Program-made: the position numbers and the translations under genes | The notes under the pieces: model-generated | Told to the model about the DNA's origin: nothing | Databases searched by the model: none | What the model saw: the letters and a program-made list of their open reading frames with translations, nothing else | NCBI RefSeq assembly: GCF_001747105.1 | Contig: NZ_MDGQ01000004.1 | Coordinates: 1-64,000 of the forward strand | Reading direction: 5' to 3' | Length of the DNA stretch: 64,000 nt | Source of the DNA: Roseivirga misakiensis | Lineage (GTDB): Bacteria; Bacteroidota; Bacteroidia; Cytophagales; Cyclobacteriaceae | Part shown: in pieces, positions 19,101-28,217 of the stretch | How positions within the stretch are numbered: the first letter of the stretch is position 1 | Layout of the letters: every line of letters begins with the position of its first letter

Positions 19101-19194
19101 TCACTTTTCCAGTTACTGTCCTGTTCTGCGCAAATGCAACGGTAGTTAAACCCGCCAACATAAGCATGACACAAGTCAGTAAAATTCTCTTCAT
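16138..19194 (-). CDS. SusC/RagA-family TonB-linked outer-membrane transporter
   Basis: 1018 residues. Order: signal peptide (to VAFAQ), carboxypeptidase-regulatory-like domain (about 27-110; GKVTGSDDGLPLVQVTIQL), TonB-box-like EVVVTG, plug domain with the LSGNNSPLIVLDGVLIEG and GASAATLFGSRAANG signatures, then a large beta barrel ending in a terminal F (SIALTF). It imports a ligand, often oligosaccharide or peptide, using TonB energy, together with the SusD-like gene that follows. There is no STN domain and no adjacent ECF sigma/anti-sigma pair, so regulation is not of the trans-envelope type. A -7 element lies about 50 bases upstream. Confidence 0.95.
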   Translation of the reverse strand: MKRILLTCVMLMLAGLTTVAFAQNRTVTGKVTGSDDGLPLVQVTIQLKGTFEGTPTNQDGEYRLEVPASGGTLVFSYLGYVDQEIKLVPNQSVYNVIMVPDATSLGEVVVTGVAAATPVKKLPFTVSSVGEKVIKQVPATDAGSALAGKIAGVRVQPSNVPGAGPQIQIRGASTLSGNNSPLIVLDGVLIEGSLSDINLQDIERYEVLKGASAATLFGSRAANGVIQLFSKRGDKIAPGSTQFLLRTEYGNESVYKSRNIEKARYHPFLIDPATGDFQLDNTGTAQDDPDLISDNEFPRYRDHINDLFTGSTFFTQYMRLSTRGATGNLAVSAEYQDRTGGVDFYDGNQRYNITVQSDQYIGEKLKLSSSLRFIQDEQDNVTPSIRTLTIADPSADFFAPNEEDGSPFNYNANRFSPTSEFNPFYILTNNRNERTRKRFIGSVNVKYDIVEGLTAEGRFGMDTWQDYSRQFQDIGYLANQGVPGTGSLSRGYSDFTAITSSFRLTYVTKIQDWNLRSNAFFQYEDRGGEAFSANGTNLGLAAFDRFNNVTLSPNDGLPFLGASATEENQVVANNFSLSVGGDYQDKYLFDIVVRRDGNSLFGRDNRWQTFARFSAGWRITEDFEIDGIQEAKLTGSWGQAGGLPGFFDRFERAPVINGVIQNPTVLENPLLGPNVTDELEIGLNVDFLDKFKFIASYSEQANRDQILTIPLSAVTGRSSQQQNAGTLETNTLEFTLGYDAIQKNDMNLSFNLIFDRTRAEITEFNRPRFQVGARNIWDLGNRPTEMFGRKIARSLDDLTVLPDGTVANVPGGLTPSDFKINRDGIVIVAADEFTTNEAAVYLTDEAGVQLDDILIGDAQANFNMALTTSFDYKNFSVFMLWEYQNGGDTYYQGGQWLARDRLHPIFNQGDFPEGQRKANTYLATIYNTNRTTDFWVEDATHLRLRELAVNYDLGGDQLAKIGMDKVFKNVRLSVVGRNLFLSSDYPGYDPASGGITTRTDNFAYPLVRSFNGSIALTF

Positions 19195-19244
19195 TTTGCT
19201 TTCGTTTTAGTTTAATTGATGAAAAATTAATTTGCTTAGAACTC

Positions 19245-19252
19245 CAAACATA
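19245..19252 (-). promoter_or_regulatory. -7 element of the SusC-SusD promoter
   Basis: TATGTTTG on the minus strand, 50 bases before the start codon. The nearest TTTG (minus strand, 19267-19270) is only 14 bases away, so the -33 fit is poor. Confidence 0.45.
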
Positions 19253-19263
19253 AAAGAAAATGT

Positions 19264-19298
19264 CATCAAATAATAATAATTGCAAAATAAATTTGATG
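19264..19298. repeat. Eight-bp inverted repeat near the SusC promoter
   Basis: CATCAAAT (19264-19271) and ATTTGATG (19291-19298) with a 19-base spacer. The arm nearest the gene overlaps the expected -33 zone, so it may be a regulator site; it may also be chance in AT-rich DNA. Confidence 0.35.
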
Positions 19299-19504
19299 CC
19301 CTGAATCACCTCAGAATCTTTGTTTTTCTGTGTTTAAACCCTTTTTTAATGTATTTAAGAATTTTGTTTGGTTGAGTAAGGGTAAACCATTTCTGAGGAA
19401 ATCCGTAGTGTTAAAGGATGTTAAAAACCTAGTCGATCCTAATTCTTTTTATCGACATTGTTAATAATCTCTATTTTAATTAATTATTAAGTTTTCAGAT
19501 TGTC

Positions 19505-21364
19505 TTATTTCAAGACATTAACAATTTTGAACTCGATTCGGCGATTCATTTCTCGCTCTTTTGGTGTATTCCCAGTTGTTAAAGGGTAGTCTTCTCCATA
19601 ACCCGCAAAAACCAAATTTTCTTTGGGAACCCCTTTTTCGATAAAATATCGGTAAACTGACCTTGCTCGGTCTCTTGATAAGGCCAAATTCTCCTTTTCA
19701 CCTCCAATTCCATCCGTATGACCTCCTATTTCTACCACTATCTTTTTATTAGCCTTCAGGAAGGTCAAAACCTCATTGAGGGTAGGTTCACTTTCGGGTT
19801 TTATTTCGGCACTATTGAAGTCAAAATAGATGTTACCGAAGTCGAAGGTCTCGCCTACATTTAACGGGTTCAATAAGACCTCTCCCTTTGGCAGCCTTTT
19901 CAATTCATCTTCGGTGAATTCTACTGATGCATAACCGCTGGCTGATACCCTGATTGATGAATTATTGGATTCAAGAAAAGTCAGAAAAGCACCTGTCAAA
20001 CTATCACTTGTCATTATGATATCCTCAGAGACTTGCAACGTTGCAGCTAAAGGAGCTCTAGAATTTGCATCTAATACGCGACCTGATATGTAGTCTATTT
20101 TATTATCAGCTAAAACAGCCTTAGGCACCTTAAATCGATTGATCTCTATTCGCCCATTGGAAAGTCCAGAACTGTAATATGCCCAACCATCAGGGCTGAA
20201 TGTGTAACCGATTTGATCGAAGGCATTATTGATGGGAAAACCAAGGTTCTTTGGGAGTGACCAACTCCCGCCTTCCCAAGTAGAAGAATATAAATCGTAA
20301 CCTCCCATACCTACTCTTCCGGTTGAGGCAAAAATTAGCGTTTTCTGATCGAGGTATATATAAGGAGAGGAGTCGTCATAAACTGTATTAATTTGAGGCC
20401 CTAGATTTTTCGCCTGCCCCCAACCTCGAATACTTTTTTCACTCACCCAAATATCTAGCTTACCGACTCCTCCTTTTCTGCTGCTAACGAAAAATAGCTT
20501 TTTTCCGTCACGTGAAAGAGAAGGCTGCGAGTCCCAATCCGGACTGTTGACTTTATCATTAAGCAGTTCTGGTGCGCTCCATTCGTCACCAATAGCATAA
20601 CTCACGTAAAGGTCACAGCTTCCAATATTGCCTGGGATATTACAGGCCGAATAAACCAAAGTAGAACCATCTGCCGAAATTGAGGCCGTCCCTTCATTCC
20701 TATCGGTATTGATTTTATAAGAAATTTGTTCTGGCTTTTTCCAACGAGTACCTAACCATTCACTTTGGTAGATATTCTCATCTCCTCTTCCATTTTTCTC
20801 CCTCACAATGAAGACTAATTTGTTATCGGCAGTGACGGTTGGAAAATATTGCTTCTGAAACTCGTTTAACGGAGCAGGTAATCTTTCAAAATTTATATCC
20901 AATTTCCTAGATGACTCGGCTAAAGCAAAATCAATGGACGCCGAGATTAACTGAAACTCAATGTCAGGGAATTTGTAAATCTCCCCCTCAATTTTTGAAA
21001 TACTGGTTTTGGCCTCTTTATATTGACCACCTTCAAAGAATACTTTGGATTGGTCTATCAGTATTCGGTTTGAAAACCTCCGCTCTAACTCCTCTTTGTA
21101 TTGAGATAAAACTCCAAGGGAACCTTCTAGATCATTCTTCCGCAAAAGAATCTGATGCAAGAGTAAAATAGCCTCGTCAAAGCTTTTGTCCTTCTTGATC
21201 GCCAAACGCGCTGACTCTTCTGCTCTTGCTACATTTCCAATCTGGCTAAGACTAAGTGCCTCTTTGTAAAAGGATAGAGCCTTTTTGTTTTTTGAATGCA
21301 GATTTTGAGCGGATAATGTTCCGCATATGAAAAGGAATATTAAAAAAAGGTAGGCTTTCAACAC
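19505..21364 (-). CDS. OmpA-family protein with TPR and PD40 propeller
   Basis: 619 residues. Signal peptide, TPR-like helices (about 25-130), a PD40/WD40-like beta-propeller (about 150-420) with repeats such as DGKKLFFVSSRKGG and SADGSTLVYSA, a small carboxypeptidase-regulatory-like domain (about 430-500), and an OmpA peptidoglycan-binding domain (IYFDFNSAEIKPES, GGHTDGIGG, MNRRIEFK). It probably sits at the outer membrane and binds the cell wall. Related proteins occur with gliding or type IX secretion genes in this phylum, but none are seen here. The start is GTG sharing one base with the queE stop (TAGTG), or the TTG right after it; there is no nearby ATG. Confidence 0.9.
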   Translation of the reverse strand: MLKAYLFLIFLFICGTLSAQNLHSKNKKALSFYKEALSLSQIGNVARAEESARLAIKKDKSFDEAILLLHQILLRKNDLEGSLGVLSQYKEELERRFSNRILIDQSKVFFEGGQYKEAKTSISKIEGEIYKFPDIEFQLISASIDFALAESSRKLDINFERLPAPLNEFQKQYFPTVTADNKLVFIVREKNGRGDENIYQSEWLGTRWKKPEQISYKINTDRNEGTASISADGSTLVYSACNIPGNIGSCDLYVSYAIGDEWSAPELLNDKVNSPDWDSQPSLSRDGKKLFFVSSRKGGVGKLDIWVSEKSIRGWGQAKNLGPQINTVYDDSSPYIYLDQKTLIFASTGRVGMGGYDLYSSTWEGGSWSLPKNLGFPINNAFDQIGYTFSPDGWAYYSSGLSNGRIEINRFKVPKAVLADNKIDYISGRVLDANSRAPLAATLQVSEDIIMTSDSLTGAFLTFLESNNSSIRVSASGYASVEFTEDELKRLPKGEVLLNPLNVGETFDFGNIYFDFNSAEIKPESEPTLNEVLTFLKANKKIVVEIGGHTDGIGGEKENLALSRDRARSVYRYFIEKGVPKENLVFAGYGEDYPLTTGNTPKEREMNRRIEFKIVNVLK

Positions 21365-21981
21365 TAAGGAATATTCATAAACTTATGTGTTTGTAGCGAA
21401 ATTTTCCACTGAGGGTTGTCTTTTACGTAACTTATTATTTCTGGCAACATACTTTCCGACTTATCCCATTCTGGTTGTAGATATAGCAAACAATCGGGTT
21501 TTACTCGCGCTGCGTGCTCTTCAGCCCATTTAAAGTCACTCTTGTTATAAACCACAACCTTTAACTCATCTGCCACTTCGTAGAATTCGGCTCTCGGCTT
21601 CATGAATTTCTTCGGAGAAAAACATATCCAATCCCAATCTCCACTCAATGGATGTGCTCCTGATGTTTCGACATTAGTCTGTAAACCAGAAAATCGCAAT
21701 GCGCTAGTTAATTCGTTTAAATCGTACATTAATGGTTCTCCACCAGTAATAACGGATAAACGTGTAGGCGATTTCAATACATTTCCTACAATCTCTTCTA
21801 CCGATTGTTCTGGCCATTTACCAGCCTCCCAAGACTCTTTAACATCGCACCAAACGCAACCTACGTCGCACCCGCCCAATCGAATAAAATATGCTGAATT
21901 ACCAGAGAAGTGACCTTCCCCTTGTATCGTATAGAATGCTTCCATTACCGGAAGCTTAGCTTGTTTTTCTACCATCTTCAA
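21364..21981 (-). CDS. queE: 7-carboxy-7-deazaguanine synthase
   Basis: Radical SAM enzyme that contracts 6-carboxytetrahydropterin to 7-carboxy-7-deazaguanine, the step after QueD. 205 residues. The iron-sulfur cluster motif is C-x3-C-x2-C in GGCDVGCVWCD, preceded by the substrate loop FYTIQGEGHFSG, and SAM-binding VITGGEPLMY follows. It is 40 bases after folD and overlaps the next gene by one base, so it is part of the lepA-folD-queE-OmpA group. M1 or M3 are both possible starts. Confidence 0.93.
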   Translation of the reverse strand: MKMVEKQAKLPVMEAFYTIQGEGHFSGNSAYFIRLGGCDVGCVWCDVKESWEAGKWPEQSVEEIVGNVLKSPTRLSVITGGEPLMYDLNELTSALRFSGLQTNVETSGAHPLSGDWDWICFSPKKFMKPRAEFYEVADELKVVVYNKSDFKWAEEHAARVKPDCLLYLQPEWDKSESMLPEIISYVKDNPQWKISLQTHKFMNIP

Positions 21982-22021
21982 TTTTTTAGAGCAGGTGTTG
22001 AAACTGCTATTGTGAACTAGG

Positions 22022-22897
22022 CTAAATCAATTTTTGACTTGCCAAATAAGTATTCCAAAGTAATGAAGCGATCGTCATCGGCCCAACGCCACCAGGAACA
22101 GGTGTAATAAAACTACATTTCGGTGCTACTTCATCAAATCTCACATCGCCTTTTAGCTTAAACCCTGATTTTGTTTCAGTAGATGGTACTCTATGAATAC
22201 CAACATCGATAACAATGGCACCTTCTTTTACCATTTCTTCTGTCACGAAACCTTCACGTCCGATAGCAACTATTAGAATATCGGCTTGGCTAGTAATTTC
22301 TGCTAAATTCTGTGTCCTGCTATGACATAATGTTACTGTTGCGTTTCCCGGCGATGAATTCCTCGACATTAAAACACTAATTGGGGTGCCTACCGTATGA
22401 CTTCTACCAATAACAACACAATTTTTCCCTGATGTTTCGATACCATTTCTTTCCATAAGCAGCATCATACCTTTCGGTGTGGCAGGAAGTAATGTAGGTA
22501 AGTCCAAAAGCATTTTACCAAGATTTGACGGATGAAAACCATCAACATCTTTCTCAGGCAAGATTGCCTCTACCACTTTGTGCTCATCAATCTGTTTTGG
22601 TAACGGTACTTGAACAATGAAACCATCAATCTCTGGGTCATTATTCAGCTTATCAACGGTTGCCAAAACCTCTTCTTCTGAGGTGTTTTCTGGCAGGTGG
22701 ATCAAAGTAGAACCAAAACCAATTTGCTGACAAGCTTTCACTTTTGCATTAACATAGGTTTTACTAGCTCCGTCTTCACCAACCAGAACTGCTGCCAAAT
22801 GGGGAACTTTGCCACCGTTGGCTTCAATTTCCTTTACTTTATCCGCCAATTCATCCTTGATAGACTTTGCGGTGGCTTTTCCGTCTAATAATTCCAT
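22022..22897 (-). CDS. folD: Bifunctional methylenetetrahydrofolate dehydrogenase/cyclohydrolase
   Basis: Interconverts 5,10-methylene-, methenyl- and 10-formyl-tetrahydrofolate with NADP, supplying one-carbon units for purine and Met-tRNA formylation. The conserved YVNAKVKAC (catalytic Tyr and Lys), [11 protein letters not shown], the NADP-binding [15 protein letters not shown] and the closing [15 protein letters not shown] are all present. 291 residues is normal. It starts 13 bases after lepA. Confidence 0.96.
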   Translation of the reverse strand: MELLDGKATAKSIKDELADKVKEIEANGGKVPHLAAVLVGEDGASKTYVNAKVKACQQIGFGSTLIHLPENTSEEEVLATVDKLNNDPEIDGFIVQVPLPKQIDEHKVVEAILPEKDVDGFHPSNLGKMLLDLPTLLPATPKGMMLLMERNGIETSGKNCVVIGRSHTVGTPISVLMSRNSSPGNATVTLCHSRTQNLAEITSQADILIVAIGREGFVTEEMVKEGAIVIDVGIHRVPSTETKSGFKLKGDVRFDEVAPKCSFITPVPGGVGPMTIASLLWNTYLASQKLI

Positions 22898-22910
22898 AGC
22901 AGTTGGTTTA

Positions 22911-24698
22911 TTAATCTAACTTGAGTACGGCCATGAAGGCTTCTTGTGGTATTTCCACATTACCTACTTGACGCATCCTCTTTTTACCTTTTTTCTGTTT
23001 TTCAAGAAGCTTCCGCTTACGACTAATATCGCCGCCATAACACTTCGCTAAAACGTTTTTACGAAGTGCTTTTACAGTTTCTCGAGCGATAATTTTAGTA
23101 CCTATAGATGCCTGAATAGCGATTTCAAACATTTGACGAGGTAAAAGCTCTCTGAGTTTTTCACACAAACGCTTACCCCAGTCATAAGCCTTGTCTCTAT
23201 GAACAATAGCTGAAAGTGCATCCACTGTTTCACCATTTAACATTACATCCAACTTCACCAAGTTTGATTGTCTAAACCCAATGAGTTCATAGTCCAATGA
23301 AGCATATCCTCTGGAAATGGTCTTCAACTTATCGAAGAAGTCAAATACTATTTCTGCTAATGGCATTTCGAAAGTCAATTCAACTCGACTTGACGTTAAA
23401 TAGACTTGATTCTTAATCTCTCCACGTTTATCAATACATAAGCTGATTATTGGCCCTACATATTCCGCTTTTGAGATAATCTGTGCTCTGATAAAAGGCT
23501 CTTCTAAATGTGCAGTAGCATTTGCCTCTGGCAATTCGGATGGGGCATTTACCATTTGTACGGAGCCATCAGTCATAATCGCATGAAATTGCACAGATGG
23601 AACGGTAGTGATCACCGTCATATCAAATTCTCGCTCAAGCCTTTCCTGAACAATTTCTAAATGTAGCATTCCCAGAAACCCACAACGGAAACCAAAACCA
23701 AGCGCAGCTGATGTTTCTGGTTCCCAAACAAGTGATGCGTCATTGAGCTGAAGCTTTTCCATGGACGCACGCAATTCTTCGAACTCAGATGTTTCTACAG
23801 GGTAGATACCGGCAAAAACCATCGGTTTTACATCTTCAAAGCCTTTGATTAGCTCTTGCGTCGGGTTTTCGACATGGGTTATGGTATCACCAACTTTAAC
23901 CTCTTTTGCCACTTTGATACCCGAAATCAAATAGCCCACATTACCAGCGCTAATTTCCTCTTGCGGGTCTTGTTTCAGTCTCAAAATACCAATTTCATCG
24001 GCATTATATGTCTTTCCTGTGTTAACGAACTTAATCCTATCACCTTTCTTAATAGAGCCATTAAAAACTCTAAATATTACTTCAATACCTCGATAAGAAT
24101 TAAAGACTGAATCGAAGATCATCGCCTGAAGTGGTTCATCAGGATTGCCTTTTGGTGCTGGCACTTTTTCAATAATGGCAGCTAAAATATCATCAATCCC
24201 GATCCCTTCTTTTCCACTAGCATGGATAACGTCATCTGGCGAACAGCCTAGTAGTTCGACTACTTGATCAGTCATCTCTTCTGGCATGGCACCAGGTAAA
24301 TCAATCTTATTCAGAACAGGGATAATTTCTAAATCATGTTCAAGCGCTAAATATAGATTAGAGATTGTTTGGGCCTCTACACCTTGAGAAGCATCTACAA
24401 TGAGCAATGCTCCTTCGCAAGCAGCTATAGATCGAGACACTTCATAGGAAAAATCTACGTGACCCGGGGTATCAATAAGATTTAATGTGTACTGTTCACC
24501 TTTATACACATAGTCCATTTGTATAGCATGAGACTTTATGGTTATGCCCCGCTCACGCTCCAAATCCATATCATCCAATAATTGGGCTTGCATATCTCTA
24601 TCACTCACCGCCCCAGTACTCTGAAGTAGCCGATCGGCCAAGGTACTCTTACCGTGGTCAATGTGTGCGATTATGCAGAAATTTCGAATTTTATCCAT
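22911..24698 (-). CDS. lepA: Elongation factor 4 (ribosomal back-translocase)
   Basis: GTPase that acts on stalled or mis-set elongating ribosomes. G1 is [13 protein letters not shown]2 lies in ERERGITI, G3 is DTPGHVDF, G4 is NKID; the LepA-specific C-terminal domain ([20 protein letters not shown]) is present. 595 residues is normal. Divergent from the DUF4924 gene; both promoters lie in the 75-base gap. Confidence 0.97.
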   Translation of the reverse strand: MDKIRNFCIIAHIDHGKSTLADRLLQSTGAVSDRDMQAQLLDDMDLERERGITIKSHAIQMDYVYKGEQYTLNLIDTPGHVDFSYEVSRSIAACEGALLIVDASQGVEAQTISNLYLALEHDLEIIPVLNKIDLPGAMPEEMTDQVVELLGCSPDDVIHASGKEGIGIDDILAAIIEKVPAPKGNPDEPLQAMIFDSVFNSYRGIEVIFRVFNGSIKKGDRIKFVNTGKTYNADEIGILRLKQDPQEEISAGNVGYLISGIKVAKEVKVGDTITHVENPTQELIKGFEDVKPMVFAGIYPVETSEFEELRASMEKLQLNDASLVWEPETSAALGFGFRCGFLGMLHLEIVQERLEREFDMTVITTVPSVQFHAIMTDGSVQMVNAPSELPEANATAHLEEPFIRAQIISKAEYVGPIISLCIDKRGEIKNQVYLTSSRVELTFEMPLAEIVFDFFDKLKTISRGYASLDYELIGFRQSNLVKLDVMLNGETVDALSAIVHRDKAYDWGKRLCEKLRELLPRQMFEIAIQASIGTKIIARETVKALRKNVLAKCYGGDISRKRKLLEKQKKGKKRMRQVGNVEIPQEAFMAVLKLD

Positions 24699-24713
24699 GC
24701 TTTCTTAAAGAAG

Positions 24714-24721
24714 TGCAAAAA
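24714..24721 (-). promoter_or_regulatory. -7 element of the lepA operon
   Basis: TATTTTTG on the minus strand, 15 bases before the lepA start. Confidence 0.5.
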
Positions 24722-24738
24722 TAGAAAAAAGCCGATCA

Positions 24739-24768
24739 TTTGCTTTGAAGAGATAAGCATTAATTTTG
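24739..24768 (+). promoter_or_regulatory. Promoter of the DUF4924 gene (TTTG-N18-TAATTTTG)
   Basis: TTTG at 24739-24742 and TAATTTTG at 24761-24768 with an 18-base spacer make a near-perfect promoter. The -7 box ends only five bases before the ATG, so the transcript is probably leaderless or has a leader of one or two bases. Confidence 0.7.
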
Positions 24769-24773
24769 CGCAT

Positions 24774-25301
24774 ATGTTATTGGCAGAGAGAAAAAAACAA
24801 CAAAATATTTCGCAATACATCATTTACATGTATCAGACTGAATTGTTAATCAGAAATTTCGAGTTTGATTTGAGCCAAATTCAAAATGAAATAGTCAACA
24901 AGATTCCAGCAGAAACATTAGATGAAAAAGGCAAGCTAGCAGAAATAGACTGGTATAGAGGCCTAATAAAATCAATGAAAGAAGAAGGCCTAGAAAAAAC
25001 TGGTCATTTACGAGCTGTTCAAGAACTTGTGAAAGAACTTTCTGACCTAAGTTTAAACCTGCTCACCGAAGACCCTGATTATCAGGTTATATTTAATGCT
25101 GCAAGGCCGGCTATAAGGGAAAACATCATTGCCTCTGACGGCAATATTTCTGACCCAATTCAAGCATGTCTGAACGGTGTTTTCGGTTTGCTAATCGCAA
25201 GGATGAAAGATGAGCAAGTATCAGAGGAAGAAATGGCGAAAATCGAACATTTCGGCAATGTACTTTCTTACTTGAGCCACAAAAGAAAAGTATCTAATTA
25301 A
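24774..25301 (+). CDS. DUF4924-family protein
   Basis: 175 residues starting at MLLAERKKQQNISQYI, which matches the start I recall for DUF4924, a conserved helical family limited to Bacteroidota with no known function. There is no signal peptide and no membrane segment; it looks cytoplasmic and all-helical. The longer open frame from 24654 would run into lepA and its promoter and is rejected. Confidence 0.82.
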   Translation: MLLAERKKQQNISQYIIYMYQTELLIRNFEFDLSQIQNEIVNKIPAETLDEKGKLAEIDWYRGLIKSMKEEGLEKTGHLRAVQELVKELSDLSLNLLTEDPDYQVIFNAARPAIRENIIASDGNISDPIQACLNGVFGLLIARMKDEQVSEEEMAKIEHFGNVLSYLSHKRKVSN

Positions 25302-25394
25302 CATAGGTAAAGTCAGCTGTTCCCATTTAGAAAACTCCCGTTAGTACTATAAATTCTTTTCTTCTGACTATTAAAGTCTTGGAACAAAGTATTT

Positions 25395-28217
25395 ATGGGG
25401 ATTATAAGACGCTTTGAGCAAAACGTATCCAGACAATTGCATTGTGCCGTCGCAGCGAGTGCTTTGTTCATCTTTTTAACGACTGCTATTCAAGCCCAGG
25501 TCATTGAAAAAGCTTATATCTCAACAGATAAAGATATTTACGCACCAGAGGATACCATCTGGTTTAAGGGCTATGTCTTTGACCAATTCAACTCAATTTC
25601 CGATAGCAGCTTAGCCTTTCATTTGATCCTCGTCAATGTAGATGGGATAAAGATCAGTAGATCTTCTTGGGCATTGAATGGAGGAGTAACCGATGGCTTC
25701 TTGATTGCTCCAGAAAACGAAGGCAGGTTTAGAATAAAGGCGATCAGTGGGCAAATGATAGGATCAAGAACTGATCAGTCATTTGAAAAAGACATCTATG
25801 TGCGTTCGGATCTTGCAGATGAAATCGAAGTTCAAGCCTTTCCAAATTTCGAGACCTACAACTATTCAGGTAATAACTCTATAGATATTTTCACACGGTA
25901 TTCTGCAAATAATGCCGCCCCAGAAGTCAAATTAACTTATCAACTCCTTTCTGGAGAGGATCAAATAAAAAAAGGCAGGCTCAAGACTACCCAAGACGGG
26001 AAAGTCACACTAGACCTTCAAAATATCAAGCAGGAATACACCGACCTGAGGCTTGTTATCGAAAGCGAAGATAAAAGGCTTTCTAAGCCTGTCAAATTGA
26101 CTCTTCCCATCCAAAAAACTCAACCTAAAATAGATTTACAGTTCTTTCCAGAAGGAGGAGATTTGATTAAAAACACTGTTTCCAAAGTGGCTTTCAAAGC
26201 GATAAATGAAAACGGCATTCCCATAGACTTCAAGGGTCTAATTATCGACAGTAATGGTAAAATTGTGGCGGCGGCCGAAAGTTATTACAAGGGTACAGGG
26301 TCCTTCAATTTAAAACCTGAAAATGGCAAAGAGTACTTCTTCAAAATTAATTCGCCTTTCAAAATCGATTCTCTTTATAAGTTACCATCTGCAAAACAAT
26401 CTGGTGTTTCCCTAAGCATTACAGACGAACAAAAAGATGGTAAACAATACGCTATTGTAAAAGCAAGCAATGACCTAGTAGGTAAAAATGGAAAACTATT
26501 AATCACCAAAAACAATCAGGTGATCAGCAATTCTGACTTTATATTTTCTGGGCAAGAAAACTGGGAAGTGGCATATGAAAATTTAGGAGTCGGCACATTT
26601 AGCTTCAAGGTACTTAATCAAAACAATGATCCATTGGCTGAAAGACTTTTTTTCTCCAATGTTAAACAACAGCTCAACGTGAATTTAAGTACTAACAAAG
26701 CCGAATATGAGGCACGTGAAAAAGTTGAGGCTAAAATTCGGGTTACCGATTATAATGGCAACCCAGTTGTAGGGAATTTCTCTTTTACTGTATTCGATTA
26801 TACAAGGAATGGTAATCCTTTGCCAGATCAACCAAACCTACTTGCCCAAATACTGTTAACCTCTGAACTTAAGGGCCATATACCAACACCTAATTTTTAC
26901 TTTTCAAAGGACGCTAAGGCTATAAAAGCACTCGACTTAGTGATGCTTACCAATGGCTGGAGAAAACATACTCCAAGCTCCATAGTGGACATAGAAGGAC
27001 TTTATGGGAAATTAATCTATAAGAACATTAAAAGAAAGCCTTTAAAAAACAGGGATGTCTATTTCTCATCTGTAAAAAGTGGTGGTATTGAGACGTTTAA
27101 AACAGATGAAAAAGGCTTTTTCAGGATCAGTTCGACTTACTTAAAAAACAGAGGAGATTCTTTCCTCATATTTACCGGAATTAGGAATAAAAAGGATCAA
27201 CCTGGTTTATCACTAATTGATGACGTTAGACTTGAAAAACTAAAATTCTTTGATGACCTACTTCAAGCTAGACCTACCCTCACTGAAAGCCTCGCTCTAC
27301 ATGAAAAGTCAAATAAAATAAGACCGGATAAATTTCAAAATACTATTCTTTTAAACTCAGTAACAGTAGAAGCATCACGGACCAAAAAAGAATTTGTGGG
27401 CAGTTGCCCCTTAGAGTCATTTCATTTTGAGGATCCGTGGACAACCAAAAAAATTGAAGACCTCGACACAAAAAACAAAGATATTTTATCACTTCTTAAA
27501 CAAGTCGGCTATATAAAGAAATTTCAAAACCTTTATGATTGGAATCACTGGCGTACACCCAACAAGCCTACCTCTGGTGTGCTAGGGCTTTATACCGATG
27601 TCCTTGTTGGTGAGTTAAACAACAAAAGAACTGTCCCATTCCAAATCTATCTCAATTGCGAACCAGTGAATAAAATCGACCTGTTTTTTGACTACTTAAA
27701 TTTCGATATGGATGAAGGGAATTTTCATGCAAAGTATTCTATTGAAAGAATTGATACGGACTTTATAGAATCTATTTCCATCAACAAAACACATATAGAA
27801 CCACCTATTGAATATTTAACACGTCAAAGACTCACGGAATATTTTGCATCTATTCAATGGCCTATTGTCCAGATTAACACGCTTTATGATGAGGTAGTAT
27901 ATAAGCCCATTTTCACCAGTAAGATCGATTATACGATCTTTAAAAACTTCACCACTGATTTTTACTCTCCAGTTTACTCAACAGAGAAACAAAAAAAGGA
28001 TCCTGTCCCGGACTTGAGAACAACCATCCATTGGCAAGCCAACGTGATCACCAATGAAAATGGGGAAGCTAACATCTCCTACTTTAACGCTGACCGTCCC
28101 AATGAAATCAAAATAACAGTCGAAGGGGTCGATGGCTACAGCAGATTGGGGTTTGAAACCAAATCTTACAAGGTACTAGAAGGGTCATTAACGGAAGGAG
28201 GTGATAATGATGATTAG
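25395..28217 (+). CDS. MG2/TonB-plug-like secreted protein, copy 1 of 3
   Basis: 940 residues with a signal peptide (hydrophobic run 17-35, ending IQAQ). The mature start carries a macroglobulin MG2-like motif (TDKDIYAPEDTIWFKGY), followed by several Ig-like domains, a conserved DLVMLTNGWRKH, then a segment like a TonB plug (NTILLNSVTVEASR, a vYLNCEPVNKI strand, IESISINK) and a last domain with PVPDLRTTIHWQANVIT and EGVDGYSRLGF. No thioester (CxEQ) is present. Two homologues follow directly. I recall this layout as a Bacteroidota family without a known role; secretion, surface adhesion or transport partner are all open. This copy is the most diverged of the three. Confidence 0.8.
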   Translation: MGIIRRFEQNVSRQLHCAVAASALFIFLTTAIQAQVIEKAYISTDKDIYAPEDTIWFKGYVFDQFNSISDSSLAFHLILVNVDGIKISRSSWALNGGVTDGFLIAPENEGRFRIKAISGQMIGSRTDQSFEKDIYVRSDLADEIEVQAFPNFETYNYSGNNSIDIFTRYSANNAAPEVKLTYQLLSGEDQIKKGRLKTTQDGKVTLDLQNIKQEYTDLRLVIESEDKRLSKPVKLTLPIQKTQPKIDLQFFPEGGDLIKNTVSKVAFKAINENGIPIDFKGLIIDSNGKIVAAAESYYKGTGSFNLKPENGKEYFFKINSPFKIDSLYKLPSAKQSGVSLSITDEQKDGKQYAIVKASNDLVGKNGKLLITKNNQVISNSDFIFSGQENWEVAYENLGVGTFSFKVLNQNNDPLAERLFFSNVKQQLNVNLSTNKAEYEAREKVEAKIRVTDYNGNPVVGNFSFTVFDYTRNGNPLPDQPNLLAQILLTSELKGHIPTPNFYFSKDAKAIKALDLVMLTNGWRKHTPSSIVDIEGLYGKLIYKNIKRKPLKNRDVYFSSVKSGGIETFKTDEKGFFRISSTYLKNRGDSFLIFTGIRNKKDQPGLSLIDDVRLEKLKFFDDLLQARPTLTESLALHEKSNKIRPDKFQNTILLNSVTVEASRTKKEFVGSCPLESFHFEDPWTTKKIEDLDTKNKDILSLLKQVGYIKKFQNLYDWNHWRTPNKPTSGVLGLYTDVLVGELNNKRTVPFQIYLNCEPVNKIDLFFDYLNFDMDEGNFHAKYSIERIDTDFIESISINKTHIEPPIEYLTRQRLTEYFASIQWPIVQINTLYDEVVYKPIFTSKIDYTIFKNFTTDFYSPVYSTEKQKKDPVPDLRTTIHWQANVITNENGEANISYFNADRPNEIKITVEGVDGYSRLGFETKSYKVLEGSLTEGGDNDD
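28195..28205 (+). promoter_or_regulatory. Full-length Shine-Dalgarno match before copy 2
   Basis: AAGGAGGTGAT is the full complement of the usual 16S 3' tail. It lies inside the last codons of copy 1, and ATG codons follow at 28207 and 28210. Shine-Dalgarno sites are uncommon in Bacteroidota, so this stands out. It also supports an internal start over the GTG at 28201. Confidence 0.5.

Larger units (their letters stand above)
19195..19504. other. Intergenic region upstream of the SusC gene
   Basis: 310 bases with no gene. It holds the SusC -7 element, an eight-bp inverted repeat next to it, and AT-rich DNA after the OmpA-PD40 stop. I see no strong terminator for the OmpA-PD40 gene. Confidence 0.6.

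Noticed and set aside
16138-21364. Search for an ECF sigma/anti-sigma pair next to the SusC gene
   Set aside because: None is present, and the SusC protein lacks an STN domain.
24654-24773. Upstream extension of the DUF4924 gene
   Set aside because: It overlaps the lepA start and the DUF4924 promoter. The family start MLLAERKK at 24774 is better.
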